Under the pieces are notes generated by a model. It was not told where the DNA came from. It made no database searches and saw nothing but the letters and a program-made list of their open reading frames with translations. From Ruminococcus gauvreauii (GTDB taxonomy: Bacteria; Bacillota; Clostridia; Lachnospirales; Lachnospiraceae): a DNA stretch of 64,000 nucleotides. Shown piece by piece: positions 43,296-52,250 of the stretch (its first letter is position 1; each line of letters starts with the position of its first letter). The DNA lies in NCBI RefSeq assembly GCF_025151995.1, contig NZ_CP102290.1, positions 186,001 to 250,000 on the forward strand. Direction: 5' to 3'. A program made the translations under genes and the position numbers.

Positions 43296-43901
43296 TTAAA
43301 TCAGTCTCTTCAGTGCCGCCTTCAAAACAGCCTCGGCATCCATTCCCTCCGTGCTGCCTGTCTGTTTTACCGCACGCAGGGCGTCTGAATTTGAGTATCC
43401 GAGTGCCGTCAGCGCCTGTACAGCCTCGTGCACTGCGAGATCAGCCCCCGCTTCTGCCTGCGCCTCCTGCTGATGCATCAGCTTCTGTTCAAATGCATCC
43501 TGAAGGTCCATCTTGTCCTTCAGTTCCAGTATGATCTTCTGCGCTGTCTTCTTCCCGATCCCCGGCGCCCGGGAGATCGCAGCGGCGTCATCAGAGAGAA
43601 CTGCAAACCGCAGTTCATCCGTGGACAGTGCAGACAGTATCCCAAGTCCCGCCTTAGGTCCCACGCCGTTCACACCGATCAGCAGCCGAAAGACCTGCAT
43701 ATCCTCTTTTGTCAGAAATCCAAACAGCTGCATGGCATCTTCCTTCACATGCTGGTATGTATGTATCCGGATTTCTTCCCCCTGCCGCAGACATGCCAGC
43801 ATGGAGGACGGCATGAAAATTTCATAGCCAATTCCGCCGTTATCGATCACTACATGGTGTTCGCCGAGCTCCGCGACCTCACCTTTAACAAACACGATCA
43901 T
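43296..43901 (-). CDS. ruvA: Holliday junction branch migration protein RuvA
   Basis: The 201-residue protein shows the RuvA OB-fold (MIVFVKGEVAELGEHHVVIDNGGIGYEIF), two helix-hairpin-helix motifs (LIGVNGVGPKAGLGIL and APGIGKKTAQKIILELK) and the C-terminal domain III that contacts RuvB (ALTALGYSNSDALRAVK). It pairs with ruvB in the usual ruvAB order. No ruvC is seen; recU at the left edge would be the resolvase. Confidence 0.96.
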   Translation of the reverse strand: MIVFVKGEVAELGEHHVVIDNGGIGYEIFMPSSMLACLRQGEEIRIHTYQHVKEDAMQLFGFLTKEDMQVFRLLIGVNGVGPKAGLGILSALSTDELRFAVLSDDAAAISRAPGIGKKTAQKIILELKDKMDLQDAFEQKLMHQQEAQAEAGADLAVHEAVQALTALGYSNSDALRAVKQTGSTEGMDAEAVLKAALKRLI

Positions 43902-43914
43902 CTTCTATGCCCTC

Positions 43915-44412
43915 TTATTCCTTTTGAAACACCGGCGCCAGACGCCGGATCATCTCCCTGCTCACGATCCCGATCCCTGCTCCGGTCACCACGCCTGATA
44001 CGAGCAGAACGGGAAGATAATACATCAGTTTAAACGTACTGACCAGACATACCGCCACCGCGATCTGCGCGGTATTATGCGCCACACCTCCGGCGACACT
44101 CACGCCGATCACTGTAAATCCCGGAGCTCTTTTGAGCAGTCCCATCACAAGCAGGCTTAAAGATGCGCCCGCAAGACTGAACAGAATACTGAACAGATTG
44201 CCAAACAGAAAACCGATCACCAGAATCCGTATGACAGAAATCAGGATCGCCTCCCTCCATCCGTACAGATACAGCAGAAAAACGATCATCAGGTTGGACA
44301 GCCCGATCTTTACGCCGTACACTCCGGCAAAAAACGGAATCAGAGACTCCACATATCCAAGCAGAATCGCCAGGGCTGCGAACAGTCCGAGTACTGCCGT
44401 TTTATTCTTCAT
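43915..44412 (-). CDS. Gx transporter family membrane protein
   Basis: The 165-residue polytopic protein is of the family once annotated as heptaprenyl diphosphate synthase component I. It has about five hydrophobic segments with ESLIPFFAGVYGVKIGLSNLMIVFLLY and GGVAHNTAQI. The family resembles ECF S-components and usually lies next to NusG-domain-II and ApbE/Rnf genes, as here. The substrate is unknown. Confidence 0.85.
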   Translation of the reverse strand: MKNKTAVLGLFAALAILLGYVESLIPFFAGVYGVKIGLSNLMIVFLLYLYGWREAILISVIRILVIGFLFGNLFSILFSLAGASLSLLVMGLLKRAPGFTVIGVSVAGGVAHNTAQIAVAVCLVSTFKLMYYLPVLLVSGVVTGAGIGIVSREMIRRLAPVFQKE

Positions 44413-44424
44413 AACCTTTCTCCA

Positions 44425-44787
44425 TCAGGATGCGACTGCATCCGGAACTGCATCCGAATCCGCCGGATGTACGACCTCCAGAAATACCCGGTTCGGCAGG
44501 CATACGATCGTCCCGCCGTTTTTTGTCACAGCCGCTGTCTTTATGCAGAGATGATCCGGACAGTCAGCCTTTATCATCTTTGCCTTTCCATCTCTTATCT
44601 CACATATATTCGTATCATTGATCGCAATCGTCTGATCCTGGTCCAGCGGATATTCCCCGTACACTTCGTTGTCCACCGTGATACGAAGCATACTGCCCTC
44701 GTCCGGTATCAGTGCACGTGAAACCATCCATAATACGAGGGCCGATGCCAGAACAGCTCCGATTAAGATCATATCTCTTTTTTTCAT
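44425..44787 (-). CDS. NusG domain II-containing protein
   Basis: The start at 44787 has GGGAGG four bases upstream and gives 120 residues. An N-terminal TM segment (about residues 7-24) is followed by an extracytoplasmic NusG-II domain. A conserved cysteine pair lies in ADCPDHLC, and GGTIVCLPNRV closes the domain. Despite the name it is not a transcription factor. It is part of the set found with Gx transporters, ApbE and Rnf genes. It has its own promoter and probably leads the Gx-ruvAB transcript. Confidence 0.88.
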   Translation of the reverse strand: MKKRDMILIGAVLASALVLWMVSRALIPDEGSMLRITVDNEVYGEYPLDQDQTIAINDTNICEIRDGKAKMIKADCPDHLCIKTAAVTKNGGTIVCLPNRVFLEVVHPADSDAVPDAVAS

Positions 44788-44839
44788 CGTAACCTCCCTG
44801 CAGTGCAGACTATGTACTCCAGTTTCAGGAACTTGTTCT

Positions 44840-44868
44840 ATCATATCATAGGGGCTCTTAAAATGCAA
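44840..44868 (-). promoter_or_regulatory. Predicted promoter of the NusG-II/Gx/ruvAB operon
   Basis: On the minus strand, TTGCAT (44868-44863) and TATGAT (44845-44840) are spaced by 17 bases. It lies just after the terminator of the Rnf operon. Confidence 0.65.
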
Positions 44869-44897
44869 ACACCTATTCGGTCGTCACAGGAGGAATG

Positions 44898-44936
44898 GAA
44901 AAAGGAGATACCCCGTGTTTTGGCATCTCCTTCTTC
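44898..44936 (-). terminator. Terminator of the rnf-apbE operon
   Basis: On the minus strand, AAGGAGAT pairs with ATCTCCTT, extended by GCC/GGT pairs around an AAAACAC loop and followed by TTTCC. It lies 12 bases after the apbE stop. Confidence 0.7.
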
Positions 44937-44947
44937 CATCTGATCAA

Positions 44948-45937
44948 TTACGGTTCCATAAGGGAGCCGTCGTCTCCCACAAACAGTACCTGCTGCACTC
45001 CATCCAGCTGATCTGTCAGCTGTCTTGCCTTCTCATAGCCCAGCAGCATGCAGACCGTGCTGAGTGCATCCCCCTGCATGGAGGAATCTGTCACTACCGT
45101 GGCCTGCCACAGGTCTGTGTCTGCGGGATAGCCCGTCGACGCATCCAGAATATGTGAATACCGGATGCCGTCTGTTTCAAAATAGCGTTCATACACTCCG
45201 GAGCTGACAACAGAGCAGTCCGGAGCCCGGAGGGTAGCAATCGTCTCATTCCGTTCTGCAAACGGCTTCTGGATTCCCACACCCCAGTCAGTTCCGTCCG
45301 GTTTTCTGCCGATCGTCATGACATTTCCTCCGAGATTGATCATTCCGGACGTGATGCCGTCTTCCTCCATATGTTCCTTCAGCCTGTCAGCCGCATATCC
45401 CTTTACGATGGCACCCAGATCGATCATCGTATCGGGGCTGTCAAACGTTACGGTATTCCCCTGTACATGGACTTTGCGCGCATCCACTTTTTTCACAGCT
45501 TCCGCGATCGCATCCGCATCCGGCACCCGGGGATTTTCACTCTTAAAGTCCCAGAGCTCACTGACGGGGGCTATCGTAATGTCAAATCTTCCTTCCGAGA
45601 GTTCATAGTAGGAAAGCCCGGCGCTGATCACATCTGCAAGCTCGTCTGATACTTCAACAGACTGTTCTGTGCGGTGATTCAGTGCATAGAGTTCACTGTC
45701 ACTGCGCGTGCGGCTGAACGTCTTTTCCATATCCTGGCATAGCGCAAACGCATGCTCGATGGCATCCCTTACGTCGTCCGGGCTCCCATACGCCTCAATA
45801 CCGATGACGGTATCGAAATAAAATCCCTGCCTGGAAACCATTTCCGGCTGCTTACTGCCGCAGCCGGAAATGAGAAAACCAGGTACCAGCAGCAATGCCG
45901 CCAGTACTCCGGTTTTTATGATTGTTTTAAAATTCAC
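44948..45937 (-). CDS. apbE: FAD:protein FMN transferase (ApbE), lipoprotein
   Basis: The start is uncertain. The GTG at 45937 (or an in-frame TTG six bases earlier) lies inside the 3' end of rnfB and lacks a clear ribosome binding site, so coupled translation is likely. The product has about 329 residues. A signal peptide ends in a lipobox (LISGC), so the mature protein is anchored outside. ApbE motifs include GFYFDTVIGIEAYG, IDLGAIVKGYAADRL and HILDASTGYPA with metal-binding residues. It attaches FMN to threonines of RnfG and RnfD. Confidence 0.92.
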   Translation of the reverse strand: MNFKTIIKTGVLAALLLVPGFLISGCGSKQPEMVSRQGFYFDTVIGIEAYGSPDDVRDAIEHAFALCQDMEKTFSRTRSDSELYALNHRTEQSVEVSDELADVISAGLSYYELSEGRFDITIAPVSELWDFKSENPRVPDADAIAEAVKKVDARKVHVQGNTVTFDSPDTMIDLGAIVKGYAADRLKEHMEEDGITSGMINLGGNVMTIGRKPDGTDWGVGIQKPFAERNETIATLRAPDCSVVSSGVYERYFETDGIRYSHILDASTGYPADTDLWQATVVTDSSMQGDALSTVCMLLGYEKARQLTDQLDGVQQVLFVGDDGSLMEP

Positions 45938-46721
45938 TGACAATACAGTGGCGCGGGCAGACTTCCTGACATGTGCCGCAGTTCGTGCATTTTTCAAAAT
46001 CAATTTTTGCAACGTTGTTCTCCATTGTAATCGCATCAGCAGGACAGTTTTTCACGCATTTCATACAGCTGATACATCCTGCGTCACATCCCGTGATGAC
46101 TGCTTTGCCTTTTTGCTCACATTTACACTTCACAAGTGTTTTCTGCTCATAAGGTACAAGGTCAATCAGATGCTGCGGACATGCCGTGATACATTTACCG
46201 CATGCCTTACATTTCTCACGGTCTACGACTGCGATTCCGTCCTCAATATGAAGTGCGTCAAAAGCACACGCCTTCACGCAGCTTCCAAAGCCGAGACATC
46301 CCTCGTTACAGATTTTAGCGCCTCCGTTCGGCACATAGATCATCATGTTACAGTCTTCCACGCCGTAATACTCATATTCGTTCTTGGCCTTGGAACAGCT
46401 TCCGCCGCAGCGCACAAACGCAACCTGTCTCGTAGTTTCGGAGACTTCCTGCCCCATTACTTTTCCGATGACGGCGGCAGCTTCTGCCCCGCCCACCGGA
46501 CATGCATTCACAGCCGCTTCACCTTTTACAATTGCCGCAGCCAGACCATCACATCCGGGATAGCCGCAGCCTCCGCAGTTGTTTCCCGGAAGCGCATCCC
46601 GCACGGCTACTTCTCTTTCGTCTACCTCAACCGCAAATTTCTTTCCTGCAAGTCCCAGCAGCAGACCAATCACGAGGCCGATGCCGCCGATGATGACTGC
46701 CGATATTATAATAATTTCCAT
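45927..46721 (-). CDS. rnfB: Rnf complex subunit B
   Basis: The 264-residue iron-sulfur protein has an N-terminal membrane helix (residues 3-25) and a cluster motif NNCGGCGYPGCDG with a further cysteine in ACPVGG. Ferredoxin-type CxxCxxCxxxCP motifs follow (CKACGKCITACP, CISCMKCVKNCP, CTNCGTCQEVCP). It is the ferredoxin-accepting entry of the Rnf ferredoxin:NAD+ oxidoreductase. It is the last rnf gene and overlaps apbE. Confidence 0.96.
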   Translation of the reverse strand: MEIIIISAVIIGGIGLVIGLLLGLAGKKFAVEVDEREVAVRDALPGNNCGGCGYPGCDGLAAAIVKGEAAVNACPVGGAEAAAVIGKVMGQEVSETTRQVAFVRCGGSCSKAKNEYEYYGVEDCNMMIYVPNGGAKICNEGCLGFGSCVKACAFDALHIEDGIAVVDREKCKACGKCITACPQHLIDLVPYEQKTLVKCKCEQKGKAVITGCDAGCISCMKCVKNCPADAITMENNVAKIDFEKCTNCGTCQEVCPRHCIVSEF

Positions 46722-46736
46722 ATCACCCGAGCCTCC

Positions 46737-47321
46737 TTAAACCAGTCCGGCAAATCCAAAGAATGCGATGGACATCAGTCCCGCCGTCAGAAGAACGATC
46801 GGCATTCCCTGGAAAGCTTCCGGAATATCATTGTATTCGATCTTCTCCCGAAGACCGGCCATCAGCACGATCGCGATCGTAAAACCGACAGCAGTGGCGA
46901 TCCCGCAGACAGTACCTTCCAACACACCATAACCATTCTGAACATTCGTAAGCGCAACACCCAGCACGGCACAGTTGGTGGTGATCAGCGGAAGATACAC
47001 ACCGAGCGCCTGATACAGGGACGGCATGGTTTTCTTCAGGATCATCTCCACAAGCTGAACGAGTGCTGCGATCACAAGAATGAATGCGATCGTCTTCAGA
47101 TATGTCATATCCAGCGGTACCAGTATGAATTTGTAGATCAGGCTGGTGCACAGTGATGCAATCGTAATAACGAAAATAACCGCACCGCCCATTCCGGCAG
47201 CCGTATCCGTCTTTTTGGATACGCCAAGAAACGGACACAGGCCCAGGAACTGACTCAGAACAACGTTATTTACCATGGCAGCGCCGATGGCAATGATTAA
47301 TAATTCTTTCAAACCTTCCAT
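46737..47321 (-). CDS. rnfA: Rnf complex subunit A
   Basis: The 194-residue membrane protein has six TM segments and the RnfA/NqrE signature NNVVLSQFLGLCPFLGVSKK near its N-terminus and LITTNCAVLGVALTN in the middle. The conserved cysteines in these segments hold the membrane Fe-S cluster shared with RnfE. It lies 15 bases before rnfB. Confidence 0.96.
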   Translation of the reverse strand: MEGLKELLIIAIGAAMVNNVVLSQFLGLCPFLGVSKKTDTAAGMGGAVIFVITIASLCTSLIYKFILVPLDMTYLKTIAFILVIAALVQLVEMILKKTMPSLYQALGVYLPLITTNCAVLGVALTNVQNGYGVLEGTVCGIATAVGFTIAIVLMAGLREKIEYNDIPEAFQGMPIVLLTAGLMSIAFFGFAGLV

Positions 47322-47334
47322 TTCGCACTACCTC

Positions 47335-48045
47335 CTATTCTTTATCCCGTGTCTGCTCCGACAGTGCTTTACCACCGCAAATTGTATTTGTGCAGTTCAT
47401 ACAGCTGTCTTTGGAACATGCCTTCGTACCGTCTTCTTTAACACGCGCACTTCCGATTTTAAACTTATTCTGGAAGGCTACCAGCATTGCAAGCACGAAG
47501 AATGCTCCCGGTGCCAGGATAAATATTGTGATAGGCTGATACGAAGCCGGCATGATCTGAAAACCGAAGATCTGTCCCGCGCCGAGTAATTCTCTGAACA
47601 GACCGATCAGGGTCAGCGCTACTGTAAACCCAAGTCCCATTCCGATACCGTCAAAGACAGACGACACGATCTTATTCTTGGATGCGTAGGATTCTGCACG
47701 GCCAAGGATGATACAGTTTACTACAATCAAAGGAATATAAATGCCGAGCGCAGAATACAGACTCGGGATAAATCCCTCCAGCAGCAGTTCCACAATCGTT
47801 ACAAATGACGCTACCACAACAATATAAGCCGGCATGCGGACACCATCCGGTATCACCTTTCGCAGCAGCGAGATCATCAGGTTGGACAGGGTAAGAATGA
47901 CCGCTGTGGTCAGCCCCATTCCCAGTCCGTTCATAGCCGAAGTGGTAACTGCAAGTGTCGGACACATACCAAGCATCAGTACGAAGGTCGGGTTTTCTTT
48001 GATTATACCGTTATACAGACGTTCCACCGGTGAATTCGTTTTCAT
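47335..48045 (-). CDS. rnfE: Rnf complex subunit E, with Cys-rich C-terminal tail
   Basis: The 236-residue protein has six TM segments and the RnfE/NqrD motifs ENPTFVLMLGMCPTLAVTTSA and LIVVNCIILGRAE. After the last TM there is a tail of about 35 residues with four cysteines spaced C-x4-C-x2-C-x4-C. The tail is absent from short family members such as E. coli RsxE. It could bind a metal or cluster. The gene is one base after rnfG. Confidence 0.94.
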   Translation of the reverse strand: MKTNSPVERLYNGIIKENPTFVLMLGMCPTLAVTTSAMNGLGMGLTTAVILTLSNLMISLLRKVIPDGVRMPAYIVVVASFVTIVELLLEGFIPSLYSALGIYIPLIVVNCIILGRAESYASKNKIVSSVFDGIGMGLGFTVALTLIGLFRELLGAGQIFGFQIMPASYQPITIFILAPGAFFVLAMLVAFQNKFKIGSARVKEDGTKACSKDSCMNCTNTICGGKALSEQTRDKE

Positions 48046-48046
48046 C

Positions 48047-48649
48047 TTAGTTACCTCCCTTCAGATACTGGAATGCCGCCAGACCGGCATTCACACCGTT
48101 CGTAACAGCATTTGTCGTGATCGTTGCACCGCTCAGCGCATCAATCTGCTCATCACTTGCTGCACCGGTTTTTGTATACTCGAATTTCTCCACATTTTTG
48201 CCTTTGAACTGGTTTTTGAATTCATCGGTGTCAGCCTTCATGCCGAGACCAGCGGTCTCACTGATGGAAAGAATCGAAATACCATTCAGCATTCCGTCCA
48301 TCTGTACACCCATGGAGAATGTGATGTCTCCGCCGTACCCTTCAGAATCCGTCACTGTGATGACATATCCGATGATTTCACCGCTCTCATTAACCGCCTC
48401 CATGACTTCATCAATCGTCTGTTTATCCCAGCCGTTTTCGATGTTACTGGCAGTGACCGCATCCAGATCCGCATCGCTTTCCCTGAAATCAGCGGCATCT
48501 GCGAATACTTCCTGACATGCTTCTTTTTTTGCAAGTTCTTCCTGAACCTGTATCGGTTCCAGCGTCACATCATACACCAGCCCCAGCAGAAATCCCGCAA
48601 CAAGAGTGATCGCCAGCAGTGCACCGGCATCTTTGATAATTTTACCCAT
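48047..48649 (-). CDS. rnfG: Rnf complex subunit G (covalent FMN)
   Basis: The start at 48649 has AAGGAGGG eight bases upstream and gives 200 residues. One N-terminal TM helix is followed by an extracytoplasmic FMN-binding domain. The flavinylation motif SGATIT near residue 176 carries the threonine that ApbE modifies. The start overlaps rnfD by 8 bases. Confidence 0.95.
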   Translation of the reverse strand: MGKIIKDAGALLAITLVAGFLLGLVYDVTLEPIQVQEELAKKEACQEVFADAADFRESDADLDAVTASNIENGWDKQTIDEVMEAVNESGEIIGYVITVTDSEGYGGDITFSMGVQMDGMLNGISILSISETAGLGMKADTDEFKNQFKGKNVEKFEYTKTGAASDEQIDALSGATITTNAVTNGVNAGLAAFQYLKGGN

Positions 48650-49613
48650 TACGCTTCCCTCCTTTTTCCAGACCGAATGCAACAGGCATCGTCACACGTT
48701 CAATCAGCGGAACAAGAAGGTTGCCAAAGATGATCGCATAAGATACACCCTCTGCTGTACCTCCAAAAAGGCGGAAAATTCCTGTCAGAATACCGAGAAT
48801 AATACCATAGACAATCTTTCCCTTTTTTGTGATCGGTGAAGTTACGTAGTCGGTCGCCATGAACCATGCACCAAGCATCAGACCGCCGCCGAACAGCTGC
48901 CCGAGAAGATATGTGGGATCCAGTCCGTGTCCTCCGAAAACTGCTGCAAAGATCAGAAGCGTAACAATATATGTAAGCGGAATCCGAAGATCGATCACGC
49001 GCAGACAGACCAGGAAAATCGCTCCGATCAGAAGTGCGATCACGGATGTCTCACCAATCGTTCCCTGAACATTGCCGACAAACATGCTCATCAGGTCAAC
49101 ACTTCCGCCCGTCTTCAGAGCCAGCAGCGGGGTTGCCCCGGATACGGTATCCACAGCGATATTCCCAAATGCACCGCCAGGTACGGCATAGTTCGTCATC
49201 TGGCCCGCAAATGAGATCAGCAGAAAACATCTGGCCGCGAGTGCAGGGTTCATGAAATTCTGTCCCAGGCCGCCGAACAGCTGTTTGACGATCAGGATCG
49301 CAAACACTCCGCCGAGAACAGGAATCCACCAGGATACACTGGCGGGAAGATTCAGCGCCAGCAAAAGCCCGGTCAGAACGGCACTGAAGTCTCCGATCGT
49401 AACCGGCAGCTTCATCAGTTTCTCATAGATAAATTCTGTCAGCACACAGGCTGCGATACTGACACAGATAAGCATCAGCGCACGGAATCCAAAATTATAG
49501 ATACCGAAAATACTTGCCGGCAGTAATGCGATCACTACCATCAGCATGATATAATCCGTCTTTACCCTGGAACGCGCATGCGGTGATGACGACACATGTA
49601 ATAATTCACTCAT
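48642..49613 (-). CDS. rnfD: Rnf complex subunit D (covalent FMN)
   Basis: The 323-residue membrane protein has about nine to ten TM segments. The flavinylation site is the threonine in VSGATPLLAL near residue 160. Other landmarks are GGLGQNFMNPALAARCFLL and the C-terminal ATDYVTSPITKKG. It is expected to help couple electron flow to ion movement with RnfG and RnfE. Confidence 0.95.
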   Translation of the reverse strand: MSELLHVSSSPHARSRVKTDYIMLMVVIALLPASIFGIYNFGFRALMLICVSIAACVLTEFIYEKLMKLPVTIGDFSAVLTGLLLALNLPASVSWWIPVLGGVFAILIVKQLFGGLGQNFMNPALAARCFLLISFAGQMTNYAVPGGAFGNIAVDTVSGATPLLALKTGGSVDLMSMFVGNVQGTIGETSVIALLIGAIFLVCLRVIDLRIPLTYIVTLLIFAAVFGGHGLDPTYLLGQLFGGGLMLGAWFMATDYVTSPITKKGKIVYGIILGILTGIFRLFGGTAEGVSYAIIFGNLLVPLIERVTMPVAFGLEKGGKRNG

Positions 49614-49631
49614 TTTCTTATCCCTCTCCTC

Positions 49632-50951
49632 TTATTTCTTCCTGCGGCTTGCCAATACTTCCTTGCGCATTGACTTGATCGACTGAGCGAGCGGACGTTT
49701 AGCCGGACAGACATAACTGCAGCAGCCGCATTCACAACACTCCGCGCCGTTCATTTTTTCAAATTTTTCAATATCATGATGATCTGCGATTGTCGCAAGT
49801 CTTGACGGCACCAGGTTCTCCGGACAATCCGTGACACACCGTCCACAGTTGATACACGCCGTTGTCGGACTGTCAGCAATATCATCATTTGACAGACATA
49901 AGAGCGAAGAGGTCGTCTTTGTCACCGGAACATTCATATCGAACATGGAAAATCCCATCATCGGACCTCCGGAGATCAGTTTCTTCGGCTCCGTCTTAAA
50001 ACCACCCGAAGCATCCACCAGCTCCCGGTAGTTTGTTCCGATCGCCACATAATAGTTCTGAGGATTTGTGATCGCATCTCCGGTAACCGTGACAATCCTG
50101 TGCATCAGCGGTGTACCCAGCATCACAGATTTATAAACAGCTACGACTGTATCAATATTATCCACCACACAGCCCGCATCAGCCGGCAGCATAGAAGAAT
50201 TGATCTTCCGTTTCGTCGTCGCATAGATCAGCATACGCTCCGCACCCTGCGGATATTTCGTCTTTAATGCCTTTACTTCAATCCGAGGTTCTTCCTTCAC
50301 CATCTCACTCATTTTTGCGATACAGTCCGGTTTGTTGTCCTCGATGCATATGTATCCCTTTGCATGATCGAATAATTTCAGGATCACCTTCAGACCGCCG
50401 ATCACCTTGTCAGGCTCCTCCAGCATTCTGCGGTAATCACTCGTCAGATAAGGTTCACATTCCGCTCCGTTGACAAGTACATACTCGATCTTATCCGGAT
50501 CCTTAGGCGCAAGCTTCACATGCGTCGGAAAACCGGCCCCGCCCATTCCCACAACGCCGCCTTCCGAAATGCGCTTCAGGATGTCATCCTTTGAAAGTTC
50601 ATCCAGTGATGCAATTCCCTGAAACTCTACGGTCTCATATTTCTCATCATTTTCCACTACGATGGCATCCACAACAGAACCAACGGTTGTCAGATGCGGT
50701 TCAATTCCCTTCACAGTTCCCGACACACTGGCATAGATCGGCGCCGAAACGAAACCACCCGCTTCCGCGATCTTCTGTCCCATCAGGACATGGTCACCCT
50801 TTTGCACGATGGGTTTTGCCGGAGCACCGATATGCTGCGACAATGGATAAACCAGATCTCCCGTCGGATTCAGCGTCTGGATCGGTTTGTCTTTCGACAA
50901 TTCTTTCCCATCATAAGGATGAACACCACCCTTAAATGTTAAAATTCCCAT
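49632..50951 (-). CDS. rnfC: Rnf complex subunit C (NADH-binding)
   Basis: The start at 50951 has GGAGG seven bases upstream and gives 439 residues. The protein has the NADH/FMN region with VGMGGAGFPTHVKL and EPYLTSDYRRMLE, a SLBB-like domain and two ferredoxin-type cluster motifs (CINCGRCVTDCP, CCECGCCSYVCP). It is the NAD+-reducing end of the complex. It is the first gene of rnfCDGEAB-apbE and is preceded by a leader with a conserved-looking hairpin. Confidence 0.96.
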   Translation of the reverse strand: MGILTFKGGVHPYDGKELSKDKPIQTLNPTGDLVYPLSQHIGAPAKPIVQKGDHVLMGQKIAEAGGFVSAPIYASVSGTVKGIEPHLTTVGSVVDAIVVENDEKYETVEFQGIASLDELSKDDILKRISEGGVVGMGGAGFPTHVKLAPKDPDKIEYVLVNGAECEPYLTSDYRRMLEEPDKVIGGLKVILKLFDHAKGYICIEDNKPDCIAKMSEMVKEEPRIEVKALKTKYPQGAERMLIYATTKRKINSSMLPADAGCVVDNIDTVVAVYKSVMLGTPLMHRIVTVTGDAITNPQNYYVAIGTNYRELVDASGGFKTEPKKLISGGPMMGFSMFDMNVPVTKTTSSLLCLSNDDIADSPTTACINCGRCVTDCPENLVPSRLATIADHHDIEKFEKMNGAECCECGCCSYVCPAKRPLAQSIKSMRKEVLASRRKK

Positions 50952-50973
50952 TCCTAAACCTCCTTCATCATTA

Positions 50974-51004
50974 ATGCCTGTCACAGTAAAACTGCCTCAG
51001 GCAT
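50974..51004 (-). promoter_or_regulatory. Hairpin in the rnfC leader
   Basis: The segment ATGCCTG to CAGGCAT (50974-51004) folds into a two-part stem: a 7-bp outer arm, a 3-base internal loop and an inner CAGT/ACTG stem with an AAA or TTT loop. It sits 23 bases upstream of the rnfC start and shortly after an AT-rich region with candidate -10 sequences. A role in mRNA stability or control is possible but unproven. Confidence 0.4.
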
Positions 51005-51106
51005 AAAATCATAACTTATACTATAAACTAAATTTTTATAAAAATCACTATTTTTTTTCAAAAAAGAAGTATATAATTAAATGCAATTCGAGGAAAGGAG
51101 CAAGCA

Positions 51107-52213
51107 ATGATGCAAATACACAAATTCCCCGTAAAAACTGCACCTTATTTTGACAAAATATCCAACACGCTGCCTGATGGATTCTGTCTGTTCGACATTG
51201 AGACTACCGGTCTCTCCCCCGACAGAAGCTACCTCTATCTGATCGGCATACTGAAAAAAGAGTGCGGTTCCTGGCAGCTGACACAGTGGTTCTGTGACTC
51301 TCCCCTCGATGAGAAACATGCCATCGGCGCATTTGCCGAAGCGCTCCCGGAAGTCTCCTGCCTCATCCATTTTAACGGAAGGTCATTTGACATCCCGTAC
51401 CTGAAACATAAATGTGTGCACTACGGCCTTTGCGATTTTCTGTCACAGATACCGGAACTGGATCTCTATGCCGCACTTCGCCCGTACCGGTCCATGCTTC
51501 CCGCAGCTTCCATGAAACAGCAAGACCTGGAGCTCCTTGCCGGAAGTGACCGCACCGACGACAAATCTGGAAAAGAGCTGATCAGCATTTACCGTGAGTA
51601 CCTGGGGACAGCCGATCACCGTTTTCTGGAAATGCTGCTTCGGCATAACCGGGAAGACTTGGCCGGCATGACATGGATCCTGCCTCTTCTTACAATTGAC
51701 CGGTTATTCGAGGGTGATTTCGAAGTTCTCGGCATGACAGAGCAGGAACGAACAATCACTCTGCCGCTGCAGACAGAACATCCGCTCCCCGTCTCTTTTA
51801 CCTGCTCAAGAGAAGGCTTCTGCCTATCCGGCGGACCGGACAGTCTTTCTCTGTCTGCCGGGCGATTTGACGGTTCACTGAAATTCTTTTTTCCAGACTG
51901 CAAAAATTACTATTATCTGCCGGACGAAGACACCGCGGTTCACAAGAGCATCGGATGTTATGTGGAACGCGGGCACAGAGTACAGGCCACGAAGAAAAAC
52001 TGTTATCAGAAAAAAAGCGGAAGCTATGTACTGCTGCCTCCCGGATACGCGTGCGAAAATCCTGTTTTCGGGCAGGATCACCGGATGGAACGGCGCTGGT
52101 GCCTCTATGAAGACTTTTCGAAACTCTCAGACTTTAAATCATATGCACATGCCGCATTACAATATGTGCGGCCCGGAAAACAGCAGGCACCTAAAAAATG
52201 GACAGACATCTGA
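51107..52213 (+). CDS. YprB-type ribonuclease H-like 3'-5' exonuclease
   Basis: The 368-residue protein (start at 51107 or the adjacent ATG at 51110; AGGAG upstream) has an RNase H-like DEDD nuclease domain in residues 20-200. Visible catalytic segments are FDIETTGLSP (ExoI), HFNGRSFDIPYL (ExoII) and the late HNREDLAGM (ExoIII). This is the PF13482/YprB domain. The C-terminal 160 residues are unassigned. It is a single plus-strand gene divergent from rnfC, with its own terminator overlapping its end. Confidence 0.88.
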   Translation: MMQIHKFPVKTAPYFDKISNTLPDGFCLFDIETTGLSPDRSYLYLIGILKKECGSWQLTQWFCDSPLDEKHAIGAFAEALPEVSCLIHFNGRSFDIPYLKHKCVHYGLCDFLSQIPELDLYAALRPYRSMLPAASMKQQDLELLAGSDRTDDKSGKELISIYREYLGTADHRFLEMLLRHNREDLAGMTWILPLLTIDRLFEGDFEVLGMTEQERTITLPLQTEHPLPVSFTCSREGFCLSGGPDSLSLSAGRFDGSLKFFFPDCKNYYYLPDEDTAVHKSIGCYVERGHRVQATKKNCYQKKSGSYVLLPPGYACENPVFGQDHRMERRWCLYEDFSKLSDFKSYAHAALQYVRPGKQQAPKKWTDI

Positions 52214-52232
52214 AATGTCCGTCCATTTTTTT
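52198..52232 (+). terminator. Terminator of the yprB-like gene
   Basis: ATGGACAGACAT (52198-52209) pairs with ATGTCCGTCCAT (52215-52226) with one wobble, followed by seven T. The stem includes the stop codon region. Confidence 0.85.
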
Positions 52233-52242
52233 AATACTTATT

Positions 52243-52250
52243 GTTATTTT
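52243..52250. repeat. Left 8-bp direct repeat (target-site duplication) of the MITE
   Basis: GTTATTTT at 52243-52250 ends flush with the left terminal inverted repeat. An identical copy is at 52403-52410. Confidence 0.7.

Noticed and set aside
45870..47156. 428-residue plus-strand open frame
   Set aside because: Antisense to rnfB and rnfA, which are certain from cluster motifs and operon order.
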